A stretch of 12,953 nucleotides of DNA from CAVSUR01 sp052143655 (GTDB taxonomy: Bacteria; Actinomycetota; Actinomycetes; Streptosporangiales; Streptosporangiaceae), in NCBI GenBank assembly GCA_052143655.1, contig JBKQSL010000263.1:1-12953 (forward strand). Direction: 5' to 3'. Below are positions 5,624 to 12,858 of the stretch, in pieces (positions within the stretch are counted from its first letter, which is position 1; every line of letters begins with the position of its first letter). The notes beneath the pieces were generated by a model. The model made no database searches. It saw only the letters and a program-made list of their open reading frames with translations, and was not told where the DNA came from. The position numbers were made by a program, and so were the translations under genes.

Positions 5624-8317
5624 TTGACCGCCCTGACGGAGACCGAGCGGACTTATGCCCTGCTGGCCGACGGCACGACGATGGTGATCCGGCCGGCCGG
5701 CCCGGCGGACTTCGAGATGATCAGGCGGCTGCACGAGCAGATGTCGCCGGAGAACCTGTACTTCCGCTTCTTCACCGCCAGCCGGGTGGCCGGCGAGCAG
5801 GAGGCCCGGCGGGTCACCCGGCCGCCCGACGGCAGGCACGTGTCGCTGCTGGCCCTGCTCGGCGACGACCTGGTCGGGGTGACCAGCTACGAGCTCACCA
5901 ACGACACCGGGAAGGCCGAGATCGCGCTCGCGGTCGCTGACGGCATGCACCGGCGCGGTGTCGCGACGCTGCTGCTGGAGCACCTGGTGTCGGTGGCGCG
6001 CGCGCACGGCGTGCAGGGCCTCGTCGGCGAGGTGCTGCCGGGCAACACCGCCGTGCTGCGGGTGCTCGCCGACTCGGGGCTGGCAGTGCGGCGCCGGGCG
6101 GAGGGCGGGGTGGTCGAGATCGCCATGCCGATCCCGCCGATCGCGGCTCTCGACGAGGCCAGCGTCTACCTGGACGCGGTCGCCGGCCGGGAGGAGCACG
6201 CGGGCGTGGCCAGCCTGCGGCCGCTGCTGGCACCCGAGTCGGCCGCGGTCATCGGCGTCGGTCACCGGCCCGACTCGATCGGCCGGATGATCCTGCGCAA
6301 CATCCGTGACGGCGGGTTCCGCGGCACGCTGCACGCCGTGCACCCGCGCGCCGCCGACATCGACGGCATCCCGTGCGTCCCCTCGGTGGCGGCGCTGCCG
6401 GCGCCGCCAGATCTCGCGATCGTGGCGGTGCCCGCCGCGAGCGTGCTGGACGTCGCCGAGCAGTTCGGGATGCGCGGCGCCCGGTCACTGGTGGTGATCA
6501 CGTCCGGGCTGACCGCGTCGCAGGAGAACGCCCTGCTGACCACCGCCCGGCGGTGGAGCATGCGACTGGTCGGGCCGAACTGCTTCGGCGTATCGGTGCC
6601 CGGGATCAGGCTGGAGGCCACGTTCGCCGCCCGGCGCGCCGCGCCGGGCACCACCGGCCTGGTCGTCCAGTCCGGCGGCGTCGGGGTGGCCCTGCTGGAG
6701 CACTTCTCCCGGCTGGGGATCGGCACGTCGTCGTTCGCCTCCGTCGGCGACAAGCTGGACGTGTCCGGCAACGACATGCTGATGTGGTGGGAGGCCGACG
6801 GGCTCACCAAGCTGGCCGTGCTCTACCTGGAGTCGTTCGGCAACCCGCGCAGGTTCGCCCGCACCGCGCGCCGGGTCAGCGGCAAGATCCCGGTGCTCAC
6901 CGTGCACGCCGGCCAGTCGGCCCCCGGCCAGCGGGCCGCCGCCTCGCACACCGCCGCCGCGGCCGCCCCGCTGATCACCCGGCAGGCGCTGTTCGAGCAG
7001 GCCGGGATCATCGCCACGACCAGCTTCGGCGAGCTGCTGGACGCGGCTGTGCTGATCGCCAGCCAGCCCATCCCGGCCGTCGGCCCGGTCGCGATCGTGT
7101 CCAACGCCGGCGGGGCCGGGGTGCTCGCGGCCGACGCGTGCGTCGAGGCAGGCCTGTCCGTGGCCGCCGCCGACGAGGCGACCCGCCGCCAGCTGCACGA
7201 CGTGCTGCCGCCCGGGTCGGCCGTCGGCGGGCCGGTGGACACCACCGCGGCGGTCAGCGCGGAGGCGTTCGGCGCCGCACTGCAGATCGCCGCGGCCCAG
7301 GAGGGCGTGACCGCGCTGGTCGCGCTGGTGATCCCGACCGGCGCCGCCGACCTGATCTCGGTGCTCACCGCCAGCCCGCTGCCGGTGCCGGCCGCGGCGG
7401 TGGTGATGGACCAGCCCGAGGCGGTGCGGCTGCTGCCCGGCGGCGGCGGGCCGGCCATGCCGGTCTACGCCTACCCGGAGGCGGCGGCGCGGGCGGTGGC
7501 CCGCGCCGCCCGCTACGGCTCGTGGCGGTCCCGGCCGTCCGGGACCGTGCCCGACATCACCGGGCTGCGCACCTCGGAGGCGCACGCGATCGTCGCCGCG
7601 TTCCTGGACCGGATCCCGGGCGGCGGGTGGCTCAGCGCCGAGGAGGCCGACAGCCTGCTGCGCTGCTACGGCATCCCGATGGTGGACTTCCGCCGGGCCG
7701 GTGATGCCGACGAGGCGGTCGAGGCGGCGGCCGGGCTCGGCGGCCATGTGGTGATCAAGGCGGAAGTGCCCGGGCTGCTGCACAAGACCGACGCGGGCGC
7801 GGTCGAGCTGGACCTGCGCGGGGCCGCCGAGATACGCGCGGCGATGCGCCGGCTGGCCGGGAGGTTCGACGAGCGGATGACCGCGGTGCTGGTCGAGCCG
7901 ATGATCACCGGCGGGGTCGAGACCATCATCGGCGTCGTGCAGGAACCGGTCTTCGGCCCGGTCGTGGTGTTCGGGCTCGGCGGTGTCGCCACCGAGGTGC
8001 TCGGCGACCACGCCGCCCGGCTCGCCCCGCTGACCGGCGCCGACGCCGACGAGCTGATCCACTCCATCCGGGCGGCGCCGCTGCTGCTCGGCCACCGGGG
8101 CCAGCCCGCCGCCGACATCGGCGCGCTGCACGACACCCTGCTGCGGGTGTCCCGGCTTGCCTACGACCTTCCGCAGGTCGCCGAGCTGGACCTGAACCCG
8201 GTGATCGCCCGGCCGGACCGGGTCGTCGCGGTGGACGCCCGGGTGCGGGTGACCAGCTACCGGCTCGCCGACCCGTTCCTGCGCCAGCTCACGGTAGCCC
8301 GGCACGAGGCGACGTAG
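5624..8317 (+). CDS. PatA-like GNAT / ADP-forming acyl-CoA synthetase fusion
   Basis: The 897-residue product starts at the TTG at 5624, placed by GGAGGTGA at 5612-5619; the frame is open further upstream but has no ribosome site there. Residues about 20-170 are a GNAT acetyltransferase, with the acetyl-CoA loop HRRGVATLL at 109-117 and conserved LPGNTAVLRVLADSGL. Then follow a CoA-binding Rossmann-like domain (about 195-330), succinyl-CoA-ligase-like domains (about 340-620) with SHT (His442) at the place of the phospho-histidine, and an ATP-grasp domain (about 670-890) with LLHKTDAGAV (His720). GNAT-first order is that of Streptomyces lividans PatA, the reverse of Salmonella Pat. Such proteins acetylate lysines of acyl-CoA synthetases and other enzymes. 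Retained histidines leave open whether the synthetase part is catalytic or only a sensor. It is a single-gene unit with no lesion. Confidence 0.9.
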   Translation: MTALTETERTYALLADGTTMVIRPAGPADFEMIRRLHEQMSPENLYFRFFTASRVAGEQEARRVTRPPDGRHVSLLALLGDDLVGVTSYELTNDTGKAEIALAVADGMHRRGVATLLLEHLVSVARAHGVQGLVGEVLPGNTAVLRVLADSGLAVRRRAEGGVVEIAMPIPPIAALDEASVYLDAVAGREEHAGVASLRPLLAPESAAVIGVGHRPDSIGRMILRNIRDGGFRGTLHAVHPRAADIDGIPCVPSVAALPAPPDLAIVAVPAASVLDVAEQFGMRGARSLVVITSGLTASQENALLTTARRWSMRLVGPNCFGVSVPGIRLEATFAARRAAPGTTGLVVQSGGVGVALLEHFSRLGIGTSSFASVGDKLDVSGNDMLMWWEADGLTKLAVLYLESFGNPRRFARTARRVSGKIPVLTVHAGQSAPGQRAAASHTAAAAAPLITRQALFEQAGIIATTSFGELLDAAVLIASQPIPAVGPVAIVSNAGGAGVLAADACVEAGLSVAAADEATRRQLHDVLPPGSAVGGPVDTTAAVSAEAFGAALQIAAAQEGVTALVALVIPTGAADLISVLTASPLPVPAAAVVMDQPEAVRLLPGGGGPAMPVYAYPEAAARAVARAARYGSWRSRPSGTVPDITGLRTSEAHAIVAAFLDRIPGGGWLSAEEADSLLRCYGIPMVDFRRAGDADEAVEAAAGLGGHVVIKAEVPGLLHKTDAGAVELDLRGAAEIRAAMRRLAGRFDERMTAVLVEPMITGGVETIIGVVQEPVFGPVVVFGLGGVATEVLGDHAARLAPLTGADADELIHSIRAAPLLLGHRGQPAADIGALHDTLLRVSRLAYDLPQVAELDLNPVIARPDRVVAVDARVRVTSYRLADPFLRQLTVARHEAT

Positions 8318-8397
8318 CCCGCGCCCCGCGGAACTGCCCGGCCGGGAACCGTCCCAGCGCCCGCCCCGGACCGGGTGATCCGGCGCGTCCCGGGCCC

Positions 8398-8422
8398 GAT
8401 CACCGGCCGCGGCGCGGTGATC
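8398..8422 (+). terminator. Hairpin between the acyltransferase and TMEM175 genes
   Basis: GATCACCG (8398-8405) pairs perfectly with CGGTGATC (8415-8422) around a 9-base GC-rich loop, 80 bp after the stop at 8317. A further copy of the GTGATC sequence at 8375-8380 adds alternative pairing. The stem ends 17 bp before the next ATG, so besides termination it could act as an operator or attenuate the downstream gene. There is no U-run. Confidence 0.45.
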
Positions 8423-8439
8423 TGAGAAGCTGAACGGCG

Positions 8440-9099
8440 ATGACTGCCCCTGCCCGGAACGAGGAGCTGCCCGACGTCGGGCGCCTGCTGTCGCTGTCGG
8501 ACGGCGTCGTCGCGGTCGCGCTGACCCTGCTGGTCGTGTCGCTGCACGTGCCCGAGCTGTCCGCCGCCCGGGAGCACTCGGCGTCCGCGCTGGCCCGCGG
8601 CCTCGCCCACGGTGCGCCGCAGCTGACCAGCTACCTGATCTCGTTCTACGTGGTCGCCCAGTTCTGGCTGGCGCACTACGAGGTGTTCCGCCGGATCGGC
8701 GGCCAGCGGGAGGGCCTGGCCTGGTGGAACTTCGCGTTCCTCCTGACGATCACGCTGATGCCGTTCACCAGCGACCTGCTCGGGCGTTACTCGCAGAACC
8801 CGCTCGCCATCGACATCTTCGCGGCTAACCTGCTGGCCGCGAGCCTGGCCACCCGGGTGACGATGTTCTACGGGCGGCGCAAGCACCTGGTGGTCCGCGA
8901 GTCCGCCGCGAGGGACATCCGGGCCGAGCGGCTGCGCAGCGCCGGCATCGTGCTGGTGATCTGCCTGTCGATCGGCGTGGCCTGGGTCAGCACCAGCGCG
9001 GCCCAGTACTGCTGGCTGCTGCTGATCGTCGTCCCGCGGGCCGCCAGGCCGCTGGCCGACGCGCCCTGGGTCGCCGCGCACCTGCGCCCGCGCGACTGA
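8440..9099 (+). CDS. TMEM175-family (DUF1211) membrane protein, putative K+ channel
   Basis: The 219-residue protein has about six hydrophobic segments (around residues 19-36, 62-82, 96-112, 124-143, 167-185 and 188-200), the size and layout of bacterial TMEM175 proteins. That family forms tetrameric potassium-permeable channels lacking the usual selectivity filter. The first helix carries the signature as RLLSLSDGVVAVALTLLVV, with Arg15 and Ser20-Asp21 in place; the Phe of the family's FSD motif is Leu here. The ATG at 8440 has only a weak purine stretch upstream (GAGAAG at 8425-8430). The gene follows the acyltransferase by 122 bp with a hairpin between, so it is probably transcribed separately. 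Family assignment is good; channel activity is inferred. Confidence 0.82.
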   Translation: MTAPARNEELPDVGRLLSLSDGVVAVALTLLVVSLHVPELSAAREHSASALARGLAHGAPQLTSYLISFYVVAQFWLAHYEVFRRIGGQREGLAWWNFAFLLTITLMPFTSDLLGRYSQNPLAIDIFAANLLAASLATRVTMFYGRRKHLVVRESAARDIRAERLRSAGIVLVICLSIGVAWVSTSAAQYCWLLLIVVPRAARPLADAPWVAAHLRPRD

Positions 9100-9162
9100 C
9101 CCGCGACCCGGCGCCCGGCTTACCCGAGGACGGTGTGATCGGCGGTCTGCCCGTCGGGGAAT

Positions 9163-9337
9163 TGTCGACGTACCTGACGCCGGTGCGCAGCTCGCCGCCG
9201 AAGACATAGACGAACATCAGCATCAAGATGACCGGCAGCATCAGCGCGGTGAAGAAGGCCTCCGGGTCACGCAGCGAGCGCCGGACGCAGCGGGTGACCA
9301 TTACCCGGGAATCAGCCGTCATGCTGGCGGCGCTCAT
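9163..9337 (-). pseudogene. 3'-truncated DrrB-type ABC exporter permease
   Basis: Starting at the ATG at 9335-9337, about 58 residues match the N-terminus of DrrB-like ABC-2 permeases: MSAASMTADSRVMVTRCVRR, DPEAFFTALMLPVILMLMFVYVFGG and TGVRYVD. In the family the next residues are a YVVPGI-type strand and five more membrane helices. Here the sequence turns into NSPTGRPPITPSS and runs antisense to the TMEM175 gene. About 200 residues are therefore missing, with the break near 9160. Its start overlaps the old stop of the ATPase gene (ATGA at 9334-9337), the usual drrAB arrangement. It cannot be functional. Confidence 0.78.
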
Positions 9338-9985
9338 CGGGTGAGCTCGGTTTCCTCGCGGCGGGCAAGCGCGCGCGTAGCTGGCGCTGTCGGTGAACTG
9401 CAGCCGCACGACCTCCGCGCCGATGCTGGCCTTCAGCTGCGCGGCCGTGCCCTGGGCGACGACCCGGCCGCGGTCGAGCATGACGACGGCGTCGGCGAAC
9501 TGGTCCGCCTCTTCAAGGTACTGCGTCGTCAGCAGAATCGTGACGCCCGCGGTGGCGAGATCGCGGACGCTGTCCCACACCTGTTCGCGGCTGCGCGGAT
9601 CCAGGCCGGTGGTGGGCTCGTCGAGGAACAGCAGCTGAGGCCGCTCGATCATGCTCATCGCCAGGTCCAGCCGGCGTCGCATTCCTCCGGAATAGGCCGA
9701 GGTGCGGCGGTGCCGGGCGGCCAGCAGGCCGAAGGCCGCGAGCAGTTCGGCGGCCCGCGCCTTGGGCGCGGCCCGGGGCAGCCGCCGCAGCCGGGCCATC
9801 ATCTCGAGGTTCTCCTGGCCGGTCAGCTTGTCGTCAATAGCGGCGTACTGGCCGGTGAGGCTGATAGAGCGCCGGACGCCGGCGGGATCGGTCCGCAGGT
9901 CATGGCCGGCGACAGTCGCGGTTCCGCGTCGGGGCGCACCAGGGTCGCGAGGATGCACACCATCGTGGTCTTGCCGGCGCCGTTG
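9334..9985 (-). pseudogene. Multi-lesion DrrA-type ABC exporter ATPase
   Basis: Three independent lesions are visible. First, the 5' end is missing: similarity begins exactly at Walker A NGAGKTT (complement of 9964-9984), preceded by HRTR instead of a LLGP-type sequence, so roughly 40 residues and the start are gone. Second, one G appears deleted at about 9924-9928, so Walker A and VAGHDLRTDPAGVRRSISLTGQYAAIDDKL lie in different frames. Third, after AEVVRLQFTDSASYARA (about 9380) the family's C-terminal region of roughly 70-80 residues is absent and the frame shifts; the old C-terminus REETELTR-stop survives in another frame just before the permease ATG. The core is well preserved: YSGGMRRRLDLAMSMI signature, LLFLDEPTTGLDP Walker B and TTQYLEEADQ. 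The family exports drugs or antibiotics. Confidence 0.85.
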
Positions 9986-10025
9986 CGTGTCCTATGGTGT
10001 CTGACCAGGGGAAACCGGCAACCGT

Positions 10026-10053
10026 GCCACCCGGTAAGCGACAGGCGGGTGGC
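10026..10053. repeat. Inverted repeat in the scar between two pseudogenes
   Basis: GCCACCCG (10026-10033) pairs perfectly with CGGGTGGC (10046-10053) around a 12-base loop, followed by TTT. It lies between the broken 5' end of the ATPase and the decayed DUF5808 gene. It could be a terminator entering from the left or a leftover of whatever sequence joined here. Confidence 0.4.
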
Positions 10054-10131
10054 TTTGGCGGCGAGCGCGAGTCCCTGCCGTTATGCGCAAATCGCCTCCG
10101 CCCGGTACGGCCAGCCCGCTTACCAGGTGCG

Positions 10132-10776
10132 GTGATTCTCTACGCGCTGATCGCCGTCCTGGCCTGGCCCGCACGTTCCGCGGACGCCAAGCACGCGCAT
10201 CGCCGCGGCCAGCCCGGCCGGCGGCTACTGGAGCAGGTTCGCGTGGCTTGTGCTCTGGGGCAGCTTCGCGTCCCTCATTCTTCAGCCCGCCGTGCTGGCT
10301 CCGCGCGGCCTGCACGACGCCATAGCGGGAACGCGGCAGGTGAGCCCGGCTGGCTCGGCGCGCTCGACCGCAACGTTGCCGCCGCTGTCGGATCGCACGG
10401 CGCGATTGCCTTGCCTGCGCCGTGCTTGCCTTTTTCTTTCTTCTGATGGCGGCCGGGATGCTGCTCTCAGCGACCACCCGGTCGCCCCTGGTGCTGGCGA
10501 CCGTGGTGATCGGCGAGAACTCCGGCCAGATGCTCACCGGCTGTCTGGCAGCCACCAGTGCCCGGCCCGCCGAGGGGGGACCGATCGGGACGACGACCGG
10601 TTCTGGAAAGCTGGCCTGGTCTATCTCAACCGCAGCGGCCTCGCCATCATGGTCGCCAGCCGCCTCGGCGTCGGCTGGACCTTCCAGCCTCAGGAGCCCA
10701 TCCGCATGGCCGACCATCGCCGGAGTCATGGCCGCGCCAGCCGACCTCGCAGATCAAGATCGCGGCGGGCATGTAA
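10132..10776 (+). pseudogene. Frameshifted DUF5808-containing membrane protein
   Basis: Pieces of one membrane protein appear in order but in changing frames: VILYALIAVLAWPARSADA (from 10132), then AAASPAGGYWSRFAWLVLWG and SFASLILQPAVLAPRGLHD (about 10203-10331), then AAGEPGWLGALDRNVAAAVG (about 10334-10410), then AVLAFFFLLMAAGMLL and RSPLVLATVVIG (about 10418-10545). A DUF5808 signature follows, DRFWKAGLVYLNR and VASRLGVGWTF (about 10590-10690), and finally QIKIAAGM before a TAA at 10774-10776. That is at least five frame changes in about 640 bp, so it is a dead gene rather than a programmed frameshift. An ATG at 9994 could be the old start, but nothing recognisable lies between it and 10132. 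Intact relatives are small multi-pass membrane proteins of unknown function, often with an N-terminal DUF1648. Confidence 0.75.
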
Positions 10777-10866
10777 GCGGCCAGGCACAGCGCCGCCCCG
10801 CTCACCTCATCGAGCAATACGTGCGAATGGCCGGTCACTCGCCTCTCCGCCTGCCGCCCGGCAGCA

Positions 10867-10890
10867 TCCCCGCAGCCGCCCGGCTGGGGA
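10867..10890 (-). terminator. Likely terminator of the two-component operon
   Basis: CAGCC (10873-10877) pairs with GGCTG (10882-10886) around a GCCC loop, and flanking C and G runs extend the stem with one bulge. It starts about 16 bp after the response-regulator stop at 10906. No U-run is present. Confidence 0.5.
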
Positions 10891-10905
10891 GTGCTTCTTG
10901 GCGGG

Positions 10906-11565
10906 TTATTTGTCGAGTCCTCGATCGAACAGTCCGGTCTGGTAGGCGAGCACGACCGCTTGAACCCGGTCGCGGAGGCCGAGCTTTTGGAGGATGTGCG
11001 TGACGTGCGTCTTCACGGTCGTTTCGCTGATGTAGAGCTTCTGGCCGATCTCTGCGTTGGATAGGCCGGTCGCGACCAGCCGCAGGATTTCGTGTTCTCG
11101 CTCGGTGAGTTCGCCGAACCCCTTCGGCGGGGCAGCGCGCGGAATGCGGGTAAATTGCTTAATCACGCGGTTGGTGATCGCGGGCGAGAGAAGCGCGTTT
11201 CCGGCGGCGACCGTGCGGACTGCGGCGATGAGCTGTTCGGGTGGGTCGTCTTTGAGCATGAATCCACTGGCGCCGACGCAGAGCGCTTCGTAGATGTACT
11301 CGTCGAGACCGAAGGTGGTGAGAATCAGGATGCGCGCGGCGCTGTTGGCGGCGAGGATGCGCCGGGTCGCCTCGATTCCGTCGATCTCGGGCATCCGGAT
11401 GTCCATCAGGACGACTGCCGGGTTCAGTCGCCTGGTCTTGTCGACGGCTTCGAGCCCGTTGCTCGCTTCCGCCACGACTTCGATGTCCTGCTCGCCGGTG
11501 AGCAGCATCCGGAAGCCCGCGCGGACCATTGAATGGTCGTCGGCGACGAGGACGCGGATGCTCAC
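10906..11565 (-). CDS. NarL/LuxR-family response regulator
   Basis: With the GTG start at 11563-11565 the protein has 219 residues. The receiver domain shows the acidic pair Asp9-Asp10 (VADDH), the phospho-acceptor Asp55 in VVLMDIRMPEIDG, the Thr switch in ILILTTF and the Lys in GFMLKDD. The C-terminal LuxR-type helix-turn-helix is LTEREHEILRLVATGLSNAE followed by TTVKTHVTHILQKLGLRDR. I prefer this GTG because its GTGA overlaps the kinase stop by 4 bp, giving translational coupling, and because family members begin close to IRVLVADD. The ATG at 11592 would add nine residues and also lacks an SD. All key residues are intact. The regulon cannot be read from sequence; the decayed DrrAB-type exporter 1 kb downstream could have been a target. 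Confidence 0.9.
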   Translation of the reverse strand: MSIRVLVADDHSMVRAGFRMLLTGEQDIEVVAEASNGLEAVDKTRRLNPAVVLMDIRMPEIDGIEATRRILAANSAARILILTTFGLDEYIYEALCVGASGFMLKDDPPEQLIAAVRTVAAGNALLSPAITNRVIKQFTRIPRAAPPKGFGELTEREHEILRLVATGLSNAEIGQKLYISETTVKTHVTHILQKLGLRDRVQAVVLAYQTGLFDRGLDK

Positions 11566-12725
11566 CGCAGGTGCCGGGTGAGCGGTAGGCATGTCGTGAG
11601 GAGGAAGCCCCCGCCGGCGGGTGTGCTAGTGGTCATCTCGCCGTCGTAGAGCCTGACACGCTCGCGGATCCCGATGAGTCCATGCCCGTGACCGTTGCCG
11701 GGCGCGGCACCCTGGCCGTTGTCACGTACTTCGATGCTCAGCTGGTCGGGGGCGTACTGAAGCGATACCACCGCTTCAGTGGCATTGGCGTGCTTGAGGG
11801 CGTTGGTGAGGCCTTCCTGAACGATCCGGTAGGCGGAGATGTCGACACCACCAGGCAACGGGAAGCGATCACCGGCGATACGGAGCCGGACGGGCAGTCC
11901 GGCGCGCCCGATCTCTTCCAGCAGCCTGCTGAGACGGTCGAGGCCTGGCTGCGGCGCCAGTTCGACGCCTTCGCCGTCCTCGCGCATGGCGTCCAGCAGG
12001 GCACGCATGTCCGTCAGTGCCGTGCGGCCAGTTTGCTCGACGTCCCGCAGGGCGTTCTTGTGCTCCTGGTGCGCTTCAGGGAGCTTGTGCCGTACGGCGC
12101 CGGCCTGCAGGACCATAACGCTGACGGCGTGGGCGATGGTGTCGTGAAGTTCGCGCGCTATCCGGGCCCGTTCCTCCGCCGCCGCCACTTGTGCGGCGGC
12201 CTCGCGCCCGTCCTCGGCGCGGGTCGCCCGCCGGTCCGCTGCCTCGGCGTGCCCGGCGCGTTCCTGCAGGGCCAGACCCGCGCCCCAGGCGACCGCGAAC
12301 AGAACCGGGATGAAGATGAATTCGCCGCCGGTGTGGCCGGGCTGGTTGCCGACCACGATCACTGCGCCGCACAGCACGATGGCCAAGCCAAACCGTGCCT
12401 GACGGCCGTCGCTGAGGTTCCCGAGCAGAAGGGAGGCGATCATCCCGGCAAGGAACACGCTGACCGGGGTCACGACAAGCTGCCCGTCGACGAAGGAGAC
12501 CGCCGCGGCCAGCAGCCAGACCGCAGCGGGTGCGCAGAACGGGAAGCGGCGGCGGCCGAGGAGAGGCACGATCACCAGCGCGATCGCCGGCGCAGCGAAC
12601 CACCCCGGGTACGGCTGGTGCGGTGCGTGGTGCCTGAGCGTGACCTCAACCGCGCTTTCGACCGCGAGTATGACGCTCAGTATCTCAAGTGCGTACCGGC
12701 GCGCCAGCGATCCTGGACGTTCCAT
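11562..12725 (-). CDS. HisKA_3-type sensor histidine kinase
   Basis: The 387-residue kinase has about six hydrophobic segments in residues 12-153 and no large extracellular domain, so it probably senses within or at the membrane. A short charged coiled-coil-like linker (155-185) leads to the HisKA_3 dimerisation and phosphotransfer helix ERARIARELHDTIAHAVSVM, with His194 as the phosphorylated residue. The HATPase domain follows: N-box EGLTNALKHA with Asn308, G1 box RDNGQG at 334-339, and the Gly-rich GNGHGHGLIGIRERV. It pairs with the regulator downstream, overlapping its start by 4 bp. The ATG at 12723-12725 has no SD but is preceded by a -10-like TACGTT, so the operon mRNA may be leaderless. 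Kinases of this LiaS/DesK-like architecture often respond to envelope stress or antibiotics; the signal here is unknown. Confidence 0.9.
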   Translation of the reverse strand: MERPGSLARRYALEILSVILAVESAVEVTLRHHAPHQPYPGWFAAPAIALVIVPLLGRRRFPFCAPAAVWLLAAAVSFVDGQLVVTPVSVFLAGMIASLLLGNLSDGRQARFGLAIVLCGAVIVVGNQPGHTGGEFIFIPVLFAVAWGAGLALQERAGHAEAADRRATRAEDGREAAAQVAAAEERARIARELHDTIAHAVSVMVLQAGAVRHKLPEAHQEHKNALRDVEQTGRTALTDMRALLDAMREDGEGVELAPQPGLDRLSRLLEEIGRAGLPVRLRIAGDRFPLPGGVDISAYRIVQEGLTNALKHANATEAVVSLQYAPDQLSIEVRDNGQGAAPGNGHGHGLIGIRERVRLYDGEMTTSTPAGGGFLLTTCLPLTRHLR

Positions 12726-12731
12726 GGAATG

Positions 12732-12737
12732 AACGTA
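12732..12737 (-). promoter_or_regulatory. -10-like element of the two-component operon
   Basis: The minus strand reads TACGTT (TAnnnT type), separated by six bases from the kinase ATG, which has no SD. Transcription would start at or next to the ATG. No clear -35 is visible. Confidence 0.4.
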
Positions 12738-12845
12738 ACCCGCCGCGCCGCGGGCTCGCCTCCTCCCTGAGTAGGTGGGGGCATCGTCGGCGGGCAGGAC
12801 CGCGAATCAGGCCTGCTGACGACGCGGGCGCGGGCAGCCGGAGCT

Positions 12846-12851
12846 TAGCTT
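12846..12851 (+). promoter_or_regulatory. -10-like element of the gene starting at 12859
   Basis: TAGCTT (TAnnnT type) is followed by seven bases and then the ATG at 12859, again without an SD. This spacing predicts a leaderless mRNA. A CTGACG at 12816-12821 is too far away to act as its -35. Confidence 0.35.
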
Positions 12852-12858
12852 CGGCGCT

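Noticed and set aside
8987..9958. A single intact ABC-transporter protein fused to a membrane segment
   Set aside because: The continuous frame is an accident of lesions: Walker A lies in another frame, the ATPase C-terminal region is missing, the permease stops after one helix, and the tail is antisense to the TMEM175 gene.
10132..10776. Programmed frameshifting in the DUF5808 gene
   Set aside because: At least five frame changes are needed and I see no slippery heptamer followed by a structure, so decay or sequence error is far more likely.
9160..10800. Insertion sequence or integron responsible for the broken genes
   Set aside because: No transposase or integrase frame, terminal inverted repeats or flanking target duplications were found; the 8-bp repeat at 10026-10053 alone is too little.
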